This document shows, piece by piece, positions 8,716-17,368 of a DNA stretch of 64,000 nt. The first letter of the stretch is position 1. Each line of letters begins with the position of its first letter. This stretch comes from Lichenicoccus sp965276875 (lineage in GTDB: Bacteria > Pseudomonadota > Alphaproteobacteria > Acetobacterales > Acetobacteraceae), in assembly GCF_965276875.1 (NCBI RefSeq), contig NZ_OZ255701.1:620001-684000 (forward strand), given 5' to 3'. The notes beneath the pieces were generated by a model. That model worked only from the letters and a program-made list of their open reading frames with translations, was not told the origin of the DNA and searched no databases. The translations under genes were made by a program, and so were the position numbers.

Positions 8716-9189
8716 TCAGAGTGGTAACATGTCCCTGATGCGCTCCAGTGTTTGCAAGGTTTCGATCAGGACCTGTCGAAGCGCGTCGCGCTCGCGCGCG
8801 GGATCGGCGCGCGGCGGAGGTCTGACCGGCTCCGGTTCGACGGCAGGTGGCTCCGGCTCGTCCTCCGGGAGGTCCGCCAAGGCCCCGTCACCTTCCATGG
8901 CCCCGTCACCTTCAAGCAGCAGGCGCTGCACGCCCTTGATGGTGTAGCCCTGGGTGTAAAGCAGATCGGCGATCCGCCGCAGCAGCACCACATCGTCGGG
9001 GCGGTAATAGCGACGGCCACCGCCGCGCTTGAGCGGCTTGACCTGCCCGAAGCGGGTTTCCCAGAACCGCAGCACATGCTGCGGCACATGCAGATCGTCG
9101 GCGACTTCGCTGATGGTGCGGAATGCGCCCGCCGATTTCTTCGGCCGGCCCGCGCGCTCGAAGGCGAGTTCGGCCTCGTCCGACATCAT
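8716..9189 (-). CDS. MerR family transcriptional regulator
   Basis: 157 aa. The N-terminal winged helix runs about residues 22-90: FRTISEVADDLHVPQHVLRFWE, then RGGGRRYYRPDDVVLLRRIADLLYTQGYTIKGVQRLL. After residue 95 comes an acidic/Pro-rich linker and a short coiled coil (QVLIETLQTLERIRDML). No Cys cluster for metal sensing. Its ATG overlaps the ihfA stop (ATGA). In many Alphaproteobacteria this MerR-like gene follows plsX-fabH-ihfA; the regulon is not known to me. Confidence 0.9.
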   Translation of the reverse strand: MMSDEAELAFERAGRPKKSAGAFRTISEVADDLHVPQHVLRFWETRFGQVKPLKRGGGRRYYRPDDVVLLRRIADLLYTQGYTIKGVQRLLLEGDGAMEGDGALADLPEDEPEPPAVEPEPVRPPPRADPARERDALRQVLIETLQTLERIRDMLPL

Positions 9190-9512
9190 CCGCTATCGTC
9201 CTCAAGCCCGGCTCCCAAACCTGGCTCCTGGCCGTTGACCCGCGCCTTGAGAACCTGGCTCGGGCGGAACACCAGCACCGATCGCGGCAGGATCGGCACT
9301 TCAACCCCGGTCTTTGGATTGCGGCCGACCCGGCGCCCCTTCTGGCGCACAGAGAATGTTCCGAACCCACTGATCTTGACGGAATCGCCAGCCTGCAGCG
9401 CCGCGACGAGCCGCTCCAGTACGTTCTCCAGAAGTTCGGCCGATTCGTTGCGCGAGAGGCCGACCTGCGTATAGATCGTCTCGGCGAGATTGGCCCGTGT
9501 CACGGTACTCAT
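9186..9512 (-). CDS. ihfA: Integration host factor subunit alpha
   Basis: 108 aa from ATG 9512 (a TTG two codons upstream is less likely). It has the HU/IHF fold: N-terminal helices TRANLAETIYTQVGLSRNES, then VKISGFGTFSVRQKGRR and the DNA-intercalating arm GRNPKTGVEVPI with the conserved Pro at the tip. IHF bends DNA for recombination, replication and transcription and works as an alpha/beta heterodimer. Placement after fabH and before merR matches the usual alphaproteobacterial operon and supports the alpha subunit. Confidence 0.93.
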   Translation of the reverse strand: MSTVTRANLAETIYTQVGLSRNESAELLENVLERLVAALQAGDSVKISGFGTFSVRQKGRRVGRNPKTGVEVPILPRSVLVFRPSQVLKARVNGQEPGLGAGLEDDSG

Positions 9513-9567
9513 GCGCAAAACGTAAGCATGCGCGCAAGTCCCGTCAAATGAACGAAACTCTCGCGCG

Positions 9568-10545
9568 CTACAGCCGGACCAGCGCCGAGCCCCAGGTCAA
9601 GCCGCCGCCGAGCGCCTCCATCAGCACCAGGTCGCCGCGCCTGATCCGGCCGTCGCCGACCGCCTCGGCCAGCGCCAGCGGGATCGAGGCCGCCGACGTG
9701 TTGGCATGGCGGTCGACGGTGACCACCACCCGCTCAGCCGGCAGATCGAGCTTGCGGCCGATCGCATCGATGATCCGCTTGTTCGCCTGGTGCGGCACCA
9801 GCCAGTCGATATCGGCGTGTCCCAGGCCGTTCGCCGCCAGTGCCTCGTCAACCGAGGCGGACAGCTTGGCCACCGCGTGGCGGAACACCTCGCGCCCGTT
9901 CATGCGCAGATAGCCGCTCGCGTCGCGCAGGCCGACGGCGCCGTCGACATAGAGCAGGTCGCCCGAGGTGCCGTCGCCGTGCAGATGCGAGGACAGGATC
10001 CCCCGCCCGGACCCAGCCTCGCCGGCGCGCAGCACCACGGCACCGGCACCGTCGCCGAACAGCACGCAGGTGCCGCGGTCGCTCCAGTCGAGGATGCGCG
10101 AGAATACTTCGCTGCCGATCACCAGGACTGTGCGCGCGCGCCCGCAACGCATGAACGCCTCCGCCGTGGCCAGCGCGAAGATGAATCCAGAGCAGGCGGC
10201 ACTCACGTCAAAGCCGAAGCCGCGTCTCGCGCCAAGTGCCGCCTGCACGCGCAGGGCCGTCGCGGGAAACGCCTGGTCGGGCGTGGAGGTCGCCAGAATG
10301 ACGGCGTCGACGTCCGCGGCCTCGATGCCGGCCGCGTGCAGCGCCCGTCGCGCGGCCTCGGTGCCCATGAAGGCGGCGGTCTCGTGCGGTGCCGCCAGAT
10401 GACGCTGGGTGATGCCGGTGCGCTCACGTATCCAGGCGTCCGAGGTGTCGACCAGGCCGGCAAGGGCGTCGTTGCTGACGATGCGCTCAGGCAGGTAGCC
10501 GCCGACACCCACCAGCTCCACGCTTACGGGAGGTTTGGACGTCAT
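9568..10545 (-). CDS. fabH: Beta-ketoacyl-ACP synthase III
   Basis: 325 aa. It starts fatty acid synthesis by condensing acetyl-CoA with malonyl-ACP. The catalytic triad is present: Cys in SAACSGFIFALA (about residue 114), His in VPHQANKRIIDAIG (about 250) and Asn in HANTSAASIP (about 280). The N-terminus VGVGGYLPERIVSND is typical. The ATG directly abuts the plsX stop, so the two are co-translated. Cytoplasmic; length matches the family. Confidence 0.96.
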   Translation of the reverse strand: MTSKPPVSVELVGVGGYLPERIVSNDALAGLVDTSDAWIRERTGITQRHLAAPHETAAFMGTEAARRALHAAGIEAADVDAVILATSTPDQAFPATALRVQAALGARRGFGFDVSAACSGFIFALATAEAFMRCGRARTVLVIGSEVFSRILDWSDRGTCVLFGDGAGAVVLRAGEAGSGRGILSSHLHGDGTSGDLLYVDGAVGLRDASGYLRMNGREVFRHAVAKLSASVDEALAANGLGHADIDWLVPHQANKRIIDAIGRKLDLPAERVVVTVDRHANTSAASIPLALAEAVGDGRIRRGDLVLMEALGGGLTWGSALVRL

Positions 10546-11640
10546 TCAGCCCGCCGCGGCGACGTTCGCCGCACCACTCGCACCTTGGCCCGGCTGCGGC
10601 TTGCCGGCCGGCCCGACCCATTCGAGGCCCGCGCGAATACGGTCGTTAAAGCCATGGGTGACCATGTCCATCGCCACGTCGATGGCATGCGCGAAGCCCT
10701 CCGCGTCGGCGCCGCCATGCGACTTCACCACAACGCCGGAGAGGCCGAGCAGCACGGCGCCGTTATAGCGACGCGGATCGAGCCACTCGCGCATCCGCTC
10801 CAAACCGGGACGGGCCAGCACGTAGCCCAGACGCGAGACGATAGTCTCCGCGAACACCTGCTTGAGCAGGTCGCCGACCAGGCGCATCGCCCCCTCTCCG
10901 GTCTTCAACGCCACGTTGCCGGTGAAGCCGTCGGTCACCACCACGTCGGTGGTGCCGGCCGTGATGTCGTGGCCTTCGACAAAGCCGTGGAATTGCTTGG
11001 CGATCGGGGAGCTGCGCAGCACCTCCGCGGCCAGGCGCAGCCGCTCGTCGCCCTTGAGCTCCTCGGCGCCGACATTGAGCAACCCGATCGTCGGCGCCGG
11101 CAGTCCGAGCACGGTGCGCGCGAACACCTCTCCCATTACCGCGAACTCCACCAGGTTGCGCCAGTCGCAGATGATGTTGGCGCCAAGGTCGAGCATGACC
11201 ACGTCGCCGCGCGAAGACGGGCTGAGTGCGGCCAACGCCGGACGGTCAATCCCCGGCAAGGTGCGCACGACGATCTTGGCCAGGGCCAGCAGCGCCCCGC
11301 TGTTGCCGGCTGAGACCACGCCCTGCGCTTCGCCCTGGGCCACGGCGTCCATCGCCAGCCGCATCGAGCTGTCGCGCATGCGCAGGGCGGCGGTCGGCTT
11401 GGTTTGCATGCTGACTGCGCTGGCGGCGTGCCTTACGGTGCAGATCGCGCTCGCACGGCGATTGCCGCGCAGCAGCCGCCCAAGGGCCGCCTCGTCACCA
11501 ACCAGCAGGATACGCGCGCGCGGATGGCGCTCGGCGGTGATTGCCAGCCCGTCGACGACGATCCCGGGCGCGCCGTCGCCGCCCATCGCATCGACCGCAA
11601 GATTGAAGGCCGCCTCGGCCACGGCCTTGGGCCGCCGCAT
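10546..11640 (-). CDS. plsX: Phosphate acyltransferase PlsX
   Basis: 364 aa from ATG 11640 (MRRPKAVAEAAFNLAVDAMGGD); upstream frames run back into rpmF and lack the family start. It makes acyl-phosphate from acyl-ACP for PlsY-dependent phospholipid synthesis. Diagnostic motifs: AVDAMGGDGAP near the start, GVVSAGNSGALLALA, and VVVTDGFTGNVALKTGEG. The C-terminal 30 residues are Gly/Pro/Ala-rich and likely disordered. It follows rpmF after 55 nt and abuts fabH. Confidence 0.95.
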   Translation of the reverse strand: MRRPKAVAEAAFNLAVDAMGGDGAPGIVVDGLAITAERHPRARILLVGDEAALGRLLRGNRRASAICTVRHAASAVSMQTKPTAALRMRDSSMRLAMDAVAQGEAQGVVSAGNSGALLALAKIVVRTLPGIDRPALAALSPSSRGDVVMLDLGANIICDWRNLVEFAVMGEVFARTVLGLPAPTIGLLNVGAEELKGDERLRLAAEVLRSSPIAKQFHGFVEGHDITAGTTDVVVTDGFTGNVALKTGEGAMRLVGDLLKQVFAETIVSRLGYVLARPGLERMREWLDPRRYNGAVLLGLSGVVVKSHGGADAEGFAHAIDVAMDMVTHGFNDRIRAGLEWVGPAGKPQPGQGASGAANVAAAG

Positions 11641-11683
11641 CGGCGTCAGAGAGGTGTCCGCAAGGCGCGCTTCATCCGACAAC

Positions 11684-11697
11684 GAGCGGCTCCGCTC
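11684..11697 (-). other. Short hairpin at the rpmF stop
   Basis: The palindrome GAGCGG-AG-CCGCTC overlaps the rpmF TGA and lies 43 nt before the plsX start. There is no U-tract, so it is more likely an mRNA stability or attenuation element than an intrinsic terminator. Confidence 0.3.
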
Positions 11698-11899
11698 AGA
11701 TACGAACGGTGCCTTTGAGCGCCTTGCCGGCCTGCACCACTTCGCGGCCATCATAATGGCCGCAATGGCCGCAGACATGATGCGGACGCTTGAGTTCCCC
11801 GCAATTGCCGCACTCGGCGTGCGCCTGCACCGGCAGCGCCTGGTGGCTCCGGCGCATGCCGCGGCGGGAGGGAGAGGTCTTTCTCTTGGGAACAGCCAT
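11696..11899 (-). CDS. rpmF: 50S ribosomal protein L32
   Basis: 67 aa from ATG 11899 with GGAGGGG about 10 nt upstream. Begins MAVPKRKTSPSRRGMRRSHQ, the invariant L32 N-terminus. It keeps a zinc ribbon: C30-x2-C33 and C43-x2-C46, so this is the zinc-binding (C+) form. First member of the rpmF-plsX-fabH-ihfA-merR operon. Confidence 0.96.
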   Translation of the reverse strand: MAVPKRKTSPSRRGMRRSHQALPVQAHAECGNCGELKRPHHVCGHCGHYDGREVVQAGKALKGTVRI

Positions 11900-12043
11900 G
11901 GGGGTTAGCCCCTCCAATTCGGTTACGTGCGACGCGCCTCAACAGCGTCTTAGCGCGCCGGCGGTCAAAATGCGAGGCGCGGGGCTTAGCAGAGCGGCCC
12001 CAGGTCCGCAAGCAAACCACCGGACTTGCGCGCAGCCGGCGCG

Positions 12044-12598
12044 TCAGGCCTCGCCCGAGCCGGTGCCGCGCCCATTCTTCACGTGCCAGTTCTTCAGTTG
12101 CGCAAAGCCGCCGCGCGGGTCCTCAGGCCCGTCCTCAGGTGCGGCGACGCCAGACAGGCCAAGCTGGGGCATGCGCGGATAGGGGTCGAGCACGAGGGCA
12201 AGCTGCTCGCAGGCCGCCTCGCCAAGATCGAGCAGGCCGCCGGCATAGCCCACCTCATCGGCGGCGTCGGGATCGATCTCGAGCGTCTCGCCGCCGGCGA
12301 TCGCGTCTTCCGGCACGAAACGCAGGACGAAGCGGTCACTCACCGTGGTCTCGAACGGCTCGAGCGAGACCACGCAGATGCGGGTCAGTTCGCAGCGCAG
12401 GTCGCCTGCGGCGTCGATGCGGCCCTCGCCGTGCGCGTCGAGGCAAAAGCGACAGCGCAGCGACACTACCGCCGGCACGCCCAGCCGGCGTGCGAGGCCG
12501 CGGCATTCCTCGGCGGTCGCCTCGATCGTCTGCTCGAAGCCGGCGCCGATACGGCTGATCGGAACACGCCGCGAGACTTCCGGCTGCTGCTGGTCCAT
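12044..12598 (-). CDS. YceD/DUF177 family protein
   Basis: 184 aa from ATG 12598 (GGAG upstream). DUF177 proteins bind 23S rRNA precursors or affect rRNA stability, and are usually found just upstream of rpmF, as here. Visible family marks: the central LRCRFCLDAHGEGRI and TRICVVSLEPFETTVSDRF with the conserved Cys and aromatic residues, then the acidic DPDAADEVGY. The last 30 residues are Gly/Pro-rich. Divergent from bamE with a 92-nt spacer. Confidence 0.85.
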   Translation of the reverse strand: MDQQQPEVSRRVPISRIGAGFEQTIEATAEECRGLARRLGVPAVVSLRCRFCLDAHGEGRIDAAGDLRCELTRICVVSLEPFETTVSDRFVLRFVPEDAIAGGETLEIDPDAADEVGYAGGLLDLGEAACEQLALVLDPYPRMPQLGLSGVAAPEDGPEDPRGGFAQLKNWHVKNGRGTGSGEA

Positions 12599-12690
12599 TG
12601 TTACTCTCCGTCTCCGACGTGTGTTGACACCCACCGGCCGTTCAGGCACCCGGACCTGACCAGCCTCTATCATAGGACGATGATCCCGCC

Positions 12691-13245
12691 ATGCGGTCTG
12701 AAGCGCTTCGTGCCGCACCGATGCTGGCGGCGCTGCTCGCGATGCCGGCGCTCTCCGGCTGCGCCGTCTTCGCCCCGATCCCGACCGACCGCGGCACCCA
12801 GATCGAGGCGTCGGACTACGACAAGCTGGTCCCCGGCGTCACCACGCGCAGCGAGGCCCAGAGCCTGATCGGCTCGCCGACCGCGCATGCCACCTTTGAC
12901 GACAACACCTGGATCTATATCGGCGAAATCACCGCCCCCGTGCCGCTGGCGCGTCCCAGGATCGAACGCCAGAAGGTGGTGGTGCTCAGCTTCGACGCCG
13001 GCGGCATCCTGCGCAACCGCAGGATCCTGGACAAGGCCGACGCCCACGACGTGGCGATGGCCTCGGGCCAGACGCCGACCCCCGGCAGCGAGACCTCGTT
13101 CCTGCAGATGCTGATCGGCAATGTCGGCCGCTACTCGCCGCTCGGCGGGCTCGGCGGCAGCACGCTCGGCGGCGGCGGCCTCGGCAACAGCGAGAACGGC
13201 TACGGCCATGGCGGCACCGGCAACACGCTCGGCGGCGGCGGCTAG
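12691..13245 (+). CDS. bamE: Outer-membrane assembly lipoprotein BamE (SmpA/OmlA)
   Basis: 184 aa. Signal peptide with lipobox ALSGC (Cys about 24), so a periplasm-facing outer-membrane lipoprotein. The BamE fold follows: YDKLVPGVTTRSEAQSLIGSPTAHATFDDNTWIYIGE and VVLSFDAGGILRNRRILDKADA. BamE stabilises the BamA-BamD complex that inserts beta-barrel proteins. The last 45 residues are an unusual Gly-rich tail (repeats of LGGGG and GGTG), probably disordered. Confidence 0.9.
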   Translation: MRSEALRAAPMLAALLAMPALSGCAVFAPIPTDRGTQIEASDYDKLVPGVTTRSEAQSLIGSPTAHATFDDNTWIYIGEITAPVPLARPRIERQKVVVLSFDAGGILRNRRILDKADAHDVAMASGQTPTPGSETSFLQMLIGNVGRYSPLGGLGGSTLGGGGLGNSENGYGHGGTGNTLGGGG

Positions 13246-13311
13246 GTTTGTTCCGGTGCGTCAGGTGAGGATCTGAAACCGGCCGCGTCCGACCGTCGGC
13301 GACTCTGGACG

Positions 13312-14736
13312 GTGCTGGCCGGCGCGCTGCTGGCGATGCTGCTGGCGGCCCTCGACCAGAACATCGTCAATACCGCACTGCCGCGCATCGTCGGCGATCT
13401 CGGCGGCATGACCCGCCTCGCCTGGGTGGTCACCGCTTTCCTGTTGTGCTCGACCATCACCGCACCGCTCTACGGCAAGCTCTCCGACAGCCACGGCCGC
13501 CGGCGCATGTTCCTCATCGCCATCGTGATGTTCCTCGCCGGCTCCCTGCTGTGCGGCGCCGCCCGGTCGATGGACGAGTTGATCGGCTTTCGGGCACTGC
13601 AGGGCCTCGGCGCCGGCGGCCTGCTGGTGCTGGCCCAGGCGGCGATCGCCGACGTCGTCGCCCCGATCGACCGGCCGCGCTACCAGGGTCTGTTCACCGG
13701 GACCTTCGCCCTGGCCAGCGTGGCCGGCCCGGTGCTCGGCGGCATCATCACCCAGACCCTGTCCTGGCGGTGGGTGTTCTACGTCAACCTGCCGTTCGGG
13801 GCACTCGCTTTGGTGATGATCGCGGTCGGACTGCCAGCGCCCGCGCGCGCGACCTCCGGTCCCGTGGATTACGCCGGCGCCGGGCTGCTGGCCGGCTTCA
13901 CCACCAGCCTGCTGCTGCTGCTGTCCGGTGGCGGCAGCAGCTTCGCCTGGCTTTCCGCCGATGCCGCGACACTCGCGGCTGGCACCGCCGGGCTGATCGC
14001 CCTGTTCCTCTGGCGCGAATATCGTGCGCCGGAGCCGCTTATCCGCCTCGCCTTGTTCAACAATGCGGTGTTCACCCGCTGCGTCGCGGTGAACGCGCTG
14101 CTGGCCTTCGCGCTGTTCGGCGCCACCGTGTTCCTGCCGCTCTACTTCCAGCGGGTCATGGGGATGAGCCCGGCGGTGGCCGGAACCATGCTGCTGCCGC
14201 AGGTGGGCGGGATGCTGCTCAGTTCGATCGGCGGTGGCCGGATCGTCGCACGCCTGGGTCGCCCCAGGCTGTTCGTGCTGGGCGGCGTCGCGCTGAATGC
14301 CGCGTCCCTGCTCAGCCTCGCCGGCTTCGCCGCCCTCGACGTCGGACCCGCCTGGTTCCTGGTCTCGATGGCCGGCCTGGGGCTCGGCATCGGCCTGGCC
14401 ATGCCGAACCTAACGGTGACAATGCAGAACGCGGTGGCGCGGGCCGAGCTCGGTGCTGCCACCGGGGCGATGATCTTCCTGCGTTCGCTCGGCGGGGCCG
14501 CGGGGGTCGCCCTCTCGGGCGCGCTGCTTGCCGCGCGGCTCGCCCGTGCGGCCGCGGCCAATATCGCCACCGCAACCCGCCTCGGCCTGGTCGACAGCTT
14601 CCTGCTGTGCGGCGTGGTGGTGTGCGCGGCCCTGGCCGTCGGCGCCGGCCTGCCCGACACCAGGCTGCGCGGCCGCATCACACCGGCAGCCGGATCCGTG
14701 CCCGCAGCCCACCCATCGGCGAGGTCTCCAGGCTGA
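13312..14736 (+). CDS. MFS drug efflux transporter (DHA2-like)
   Basis: 474 aa from GTG 13312. The same frame is open back to the bamE stop, and an upstream CTG (13273) next to GTGAGGAT could extend it by 13 residues (ending RRLWT), so the true start is uncertain. Twelve to fourteen membrane segments; motif A is GKLSDSHGRRRMF, motif C is TFALASVAGPVLGGIITQ, and the N-terminal LDQNIVNTALPRI is typical of the proton-coupled DHA2 group. Likely exports toxic amphiphiles. Its 3' end overlaps the histidine kinase gene on the other strand by 59 nt. Confidence 0.88.
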   Translation: MLAGALLAMLLAALDQNIVNTALPRIVGDLGGMTRLAWVVTAFLLCSTITAPLYGKLSDSHGRRRMFLIAIVMFLAGSLLCGAARSMDELIGFRALQGLGAGGLLVLAQAAIADVVAPIDRPRYQGLFTGTFALASVAGPVLGGIITQTLSWRWVFYVNLPFGALALVMIAVGLPAPARATSGPVDYAGAGLLAGFTTSLLLLLSGGGSSFAWLSADAATLAAGTAGLIALFLWREYRAPEPLIRLALFNNAVFTRCVAVNALLAFALFGATVFLPLYFQRVMGMSPAVAGTMLLPQVGGMLLSSIGGGRIVARLGRPRLFVLGGVALNAASLLSLAGFAALDVGPAWFLVSMAGLGLGIGLAMPNLTVTMQNAVARAELGAATGAMIFLRSLGGAAGVALSGALLAARLARAAAANIATATRLGLVDSFLLCGVVVCAALAVGAGLPDTRLRGRITPAAGSVPAAHPSARSPG

Positions 14737-16057
14737 GTTCCCCGCCATGGCCGCGAATGATGTCGCGCGCGATCGTCAGCCCCAGCCCGGTGCCGCCGCG
14801 GGCACTGCTCTCGAACGCCCGGAACACGCTTTCGCGCCGTGCCGCCGGGATGCCCGGTCCGTCATCGTCGACGACAATCTGCAACGCCTGCGCATCGAGC
14901 ATCGCCACCAGCGAAATTCGCCCGCCATGACGACGCGCATTATCCAGCAGATTGGCCAGCACCCGTCGCATCGCACCCGGGCGCAGCATCAGCTCGGGCA
15001 TCGGCGTCCATGTCACCCTGACGAAGTCCGCGCCCGCGCGCCGCGCGGCGGCTGCGACCTCCTCGAGCAGCGCCGACAGATCGACCGGCTGCGCCTGTTC
15101 TGCCCCCTCGCCGCGGGCAAACGAGAGGTAGCCCTCGATCATCCGGTCCATCTCCTCGACGTCGCCGATCATCTCGCTGATCTCCGGGGCGAGGTCCTCG
15201 GCAACCAGCGCGCCATGCTGCGGCACCATCGCCAGAGACAGACGCAGACGGGTCAGCGGCGTGCGCAGATCGTGCGAGACGCCGGCGAGCATGGCGGTGC
15301 GCTGGGCGACGAACTGGCGGATACGCTCCTGCATGCGGTTGAAGGCGGATGCCGCCTTGCGCACCTCCTGCGCCCCCTCGGGACGGATCGCCGCCTGCTC
15401 GCGCCCCATGCCGAAGGCTTCCGCCGCGCGCGCCAGACGGCGGATCGCGCGCACCTGGATGCGCATGAACAAAGCCGCGATCAGGAACAGCAGCAGCGCG
15501 CTGCCGGCTACCCAGGCCACGAACAGCCAGATCGGCCCGACATCGAGGCGCTTGCGCGGGGCGCCGATATCAAGCACGCCGCTGTCGAGCTGCACCTGGA
15601 TGCGCACGGTATGCGGATCCGACAGCCAGTCGACATTGAACGGATGGCGGATCCGCAGCAAGGCGTCGGCGAGATCGTCATCCATCGGCCCCAGCACATG
15701 CGTCGAGCCGACATGGGTCAGCCTGGCATGCGGCTTGAGATGCATCTCCAGCTCGAACTGCCGCGAGGCGGTCTGCATGATCCAGGCACGATCGCCCGGA
15801 TTGGGGAAGCGATCAAGCAGCAGCAGCGTCTGGTCGATCTCGCCGGCGACCGCCGCGGACAGCCGGCGCGAGACGATGTCGAGATGGCTGCCATAGAACA
15901 GCCCGAGCGAGACCCCCTGCGTTGCCACCAGCGGGATCAGCAGGATCAGCAGCGAGCGGCCGAGCAACGAGCGCGGCAGCAGCCGCCGCAGCGGCCGGTC
16001 CAGCCGCAGCCGCCAGCGCGCGCGCGTGTCGCGCTCAGGCGCCAGGCTTGAGGACAT
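14678..16057 (-). CDS. Sensor histidine kinase of MarR/response regulator operon
   Basis: 459 aa from ATG 16057, which overlaps the end of the response regulator gene by 23 nt. Two membrane segments (about residues 30-55 and 175-200) bracket a 120-residue periplasmic sensor domain. Then a HAMP linker, the HisKA phosphoacceptor SHDLRTPLTRLRL, and an HATPase with N box LANLLDNARRHGG, G1 DDDGPGIP and G2 GGTGLGLTIARDI. EnvZ/RstB-like layout. It should phosphorylate the adjacent OmpR-type regulator; signal unknown. Confidence 0.92.
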   Translation of the reverse strand: MSSSLAPERDTRARWRLRLDRPLRRLLPRSLLGRSLLILLIPLVATQGVSLGLFYGSHLDIVSRRLSAAVAGEIDQTLLLLDRFPNPGDRAWIMQTASRQFELEMHLKPHARLTHVGSTHVLGPMDDDLADALLRIRHPFNVDWLSDPHTVRIQVQLDSGVLDIGAPRKRLDVGPIWLFVAWVAGSALLLFLIAALFMRIQVRAIRRLARAAEAFGMGREQAAIRPEGAQEVRKAASAFNRMQERIRQFVAQRTAMLAGVSHDLRTPLTRLRLSLAMVPQHGALVAEDLAPEISEMIGDVEEMDRMIEGYLSFARGEGAEQAQPVDLSALLEEVAAAARRAGADFVRVTWTPMPELMLRPGAMRRVLANLLDNARRHGGRISLVAMLDAQALQIVVDDDGPGIPAARRESVFRAFESSARGGTGLGLTIARDIIRGHGGELSLETSPMGGLRARIRLPV

Positions 16058-16739
16058 AGCCGCGCCCACGCACGGTATGCAGGAAGCGCGGCTCACGCGG
16101 CTCCGGCTCGATCCGTCGGCGCAGCCGGGTCACCTGCACGTCGATGGCGCGCTCGCCGGACTCGTCCATCTCCAGGGTCCGCGCGATCGCCTCGCGCGAC
16201 AGCACCACTCCCGGCCGGCGCGCCAAAGCCGCGAGCAGGGCCGACTCGCCGCCGGTCAGTCGCAGCGGCCCCTCGGCGTCGCTCAGCAGTCCACGCACCG
16301 GATCAAACAGTAGCTCGCCGAGCTGCACCGGGCTGACATTGTCGCTGGCCGACGGCGGCCCCACCCGGCGCAGCAAGGCCCGCAGACGCAGCAGCAGCTC
16401 GCGCGGCTCGAACGGCTTGCCGAGATAATCGTCGGCACCGGTCTCCAGCCCGGCAATCCGGTCCTCCGGGCCACCGCGCGCGGTCAGCAGCAGGATCGGC
16501 AGGTTCTGGCCGATCAGCCGCAAGCCGCGGGTCAACTCAAGGCCCGACTCCCCTGGCATGGTGACATCGAGCACCATCGCATCGGGCTGCATGAAGCCGA
16601 GGATGCGACGCGCCTCTGCGGCGCCGTCGGCGACGCTGACCCGAAATCCCTGCTCGGACAGATAGCGCTTCAGCAGGCGGCGCAACCGTGCATCGTCATC
16701 GACGACAATGACGTGCGGGTCCGCCTCGCACCCGCTCAT
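16035..16739 (-). CDS. OmpR-type response regulator (PetR-like)
   Basis: 234 aa. Receiver domain with acidic triad DDD at 14-16, phospho-acceptor Asp58 in VLDVTMPG and Lys in GKPFEP; then a winged-helix output domain (about 135-230) ending RFLHTVRGRGYVLKPGA, the classic OmpR C-terminus. Its ATG overlaps the MarR gene stop (ATGA). A MarR-type gene followed by an OmpR regulator resembles petP-petR of Rhodobacter, where the pair supports cytochrome bc1 expression; that role here is inference. Confidence 0.92.
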   Translation of the reverse strand: MSGCEADPHVIVVDDDARLRRLLKRYLSEQGFRVSVADGAAEARRILGFMQPDAMVLDVTMPGESGLELTRGLRLIGQNLPILLLTARGGPEDRIAGLETGADDYLGKPFEPRELLLRLRALLRRVGPPSASDNVSPVQLGELLFDPVRGLLSDAEGPLRLTGGESALLAALARRPGVVLSREAIARTLEMDESGERAIDVQVTRLRRRIEPEPREPRFLHTVRGRGYVLKPGA

Positions 16740-17287
16740 CGCGACCTGTCCGACGCCGGCAGGCCATCCAGCAACGCCCGGCTGCGGCCGTCCATCAGCG
16801 CCCGCATGACCTTGCGAAAGCCCTCGATCGCGGCTCCGCCGGCCTCGCGATAGGCGCCGGCAACCACCTCGCGCTGGCGTTCGAACAGCAGCCGCTCCAG
16901 TCCGCGGCCGGCCTCAGTCAGGCTCAGCAAACGCTGGCGCCGGTCGCGCCTGCCGGTCTCCTGCATGACGTAGCCGCGCGCGACGAGCTCGCCAAGCACC
17001 CGCGCCAGGCTCTGCTTGGTGATGCGCAACAGCCCCAGCAGTTCGCTCACCGTAATTCCGGGACGGCGGGCGATGAAATGCAGCGCGCGATGATGCGCGC
17101 GCCCGAGACCGATTCGCTCCAGTTCGACATCGGCCGAGGCAGTGAAGTCGCGATAGGCCAGGAACAACAGGTCCTGGGTCAGCCGTATCTGCTCCTCGCG
17201 CAGGAACAGCAGGCTGGTGCCTGCTGGCGGCCCTGGCTCGGGGGAAGCAGGCACAGGGTCGCGCGTGGACAGCAGCTTGGCGGTCAT
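16736..17287 (-). CDS. MarR family regulator (PetP-like)
   Basis: 183 aa. The winged helix spans about residues 65-130: HFIARRPGITVSELLGLLRITKQSLARVLGELV followed by the wing QETGRRDRRQRLLSLTEAG. It is the first gene of a three-gene operon (MarR, response regulator, histidine kinase) joined by ATGA and 23-nt overlaps. The divergent neighbour is ilvE across 81 nt. The order matches petP-petR-type loci. Confidence 0.88.
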   Translation of the reverse strand: MTAKLLSTRDPVPASPEPGPPAGTSLLFLREEQIRLTQDLLFLAYRDFTASADVELERIGLGRAHHRALHFIARRPGITVSELLGLLRITKQSLARVLGELVARGYVMQETGRRDRRQRLLSLTEAGRGLERLLFERQREVVAGAYREAGGAAIEGFRKVMRALMDGRSRALLDGLPASDRSR

Positions 17288-17368
17288 GACCCGGAATTAA
17301 GACAGCTTCATTGACATAAGGGAAGCGCGTTCGTATGTGCTCCGCTCGCTGCGGGAAGGATGACACGG

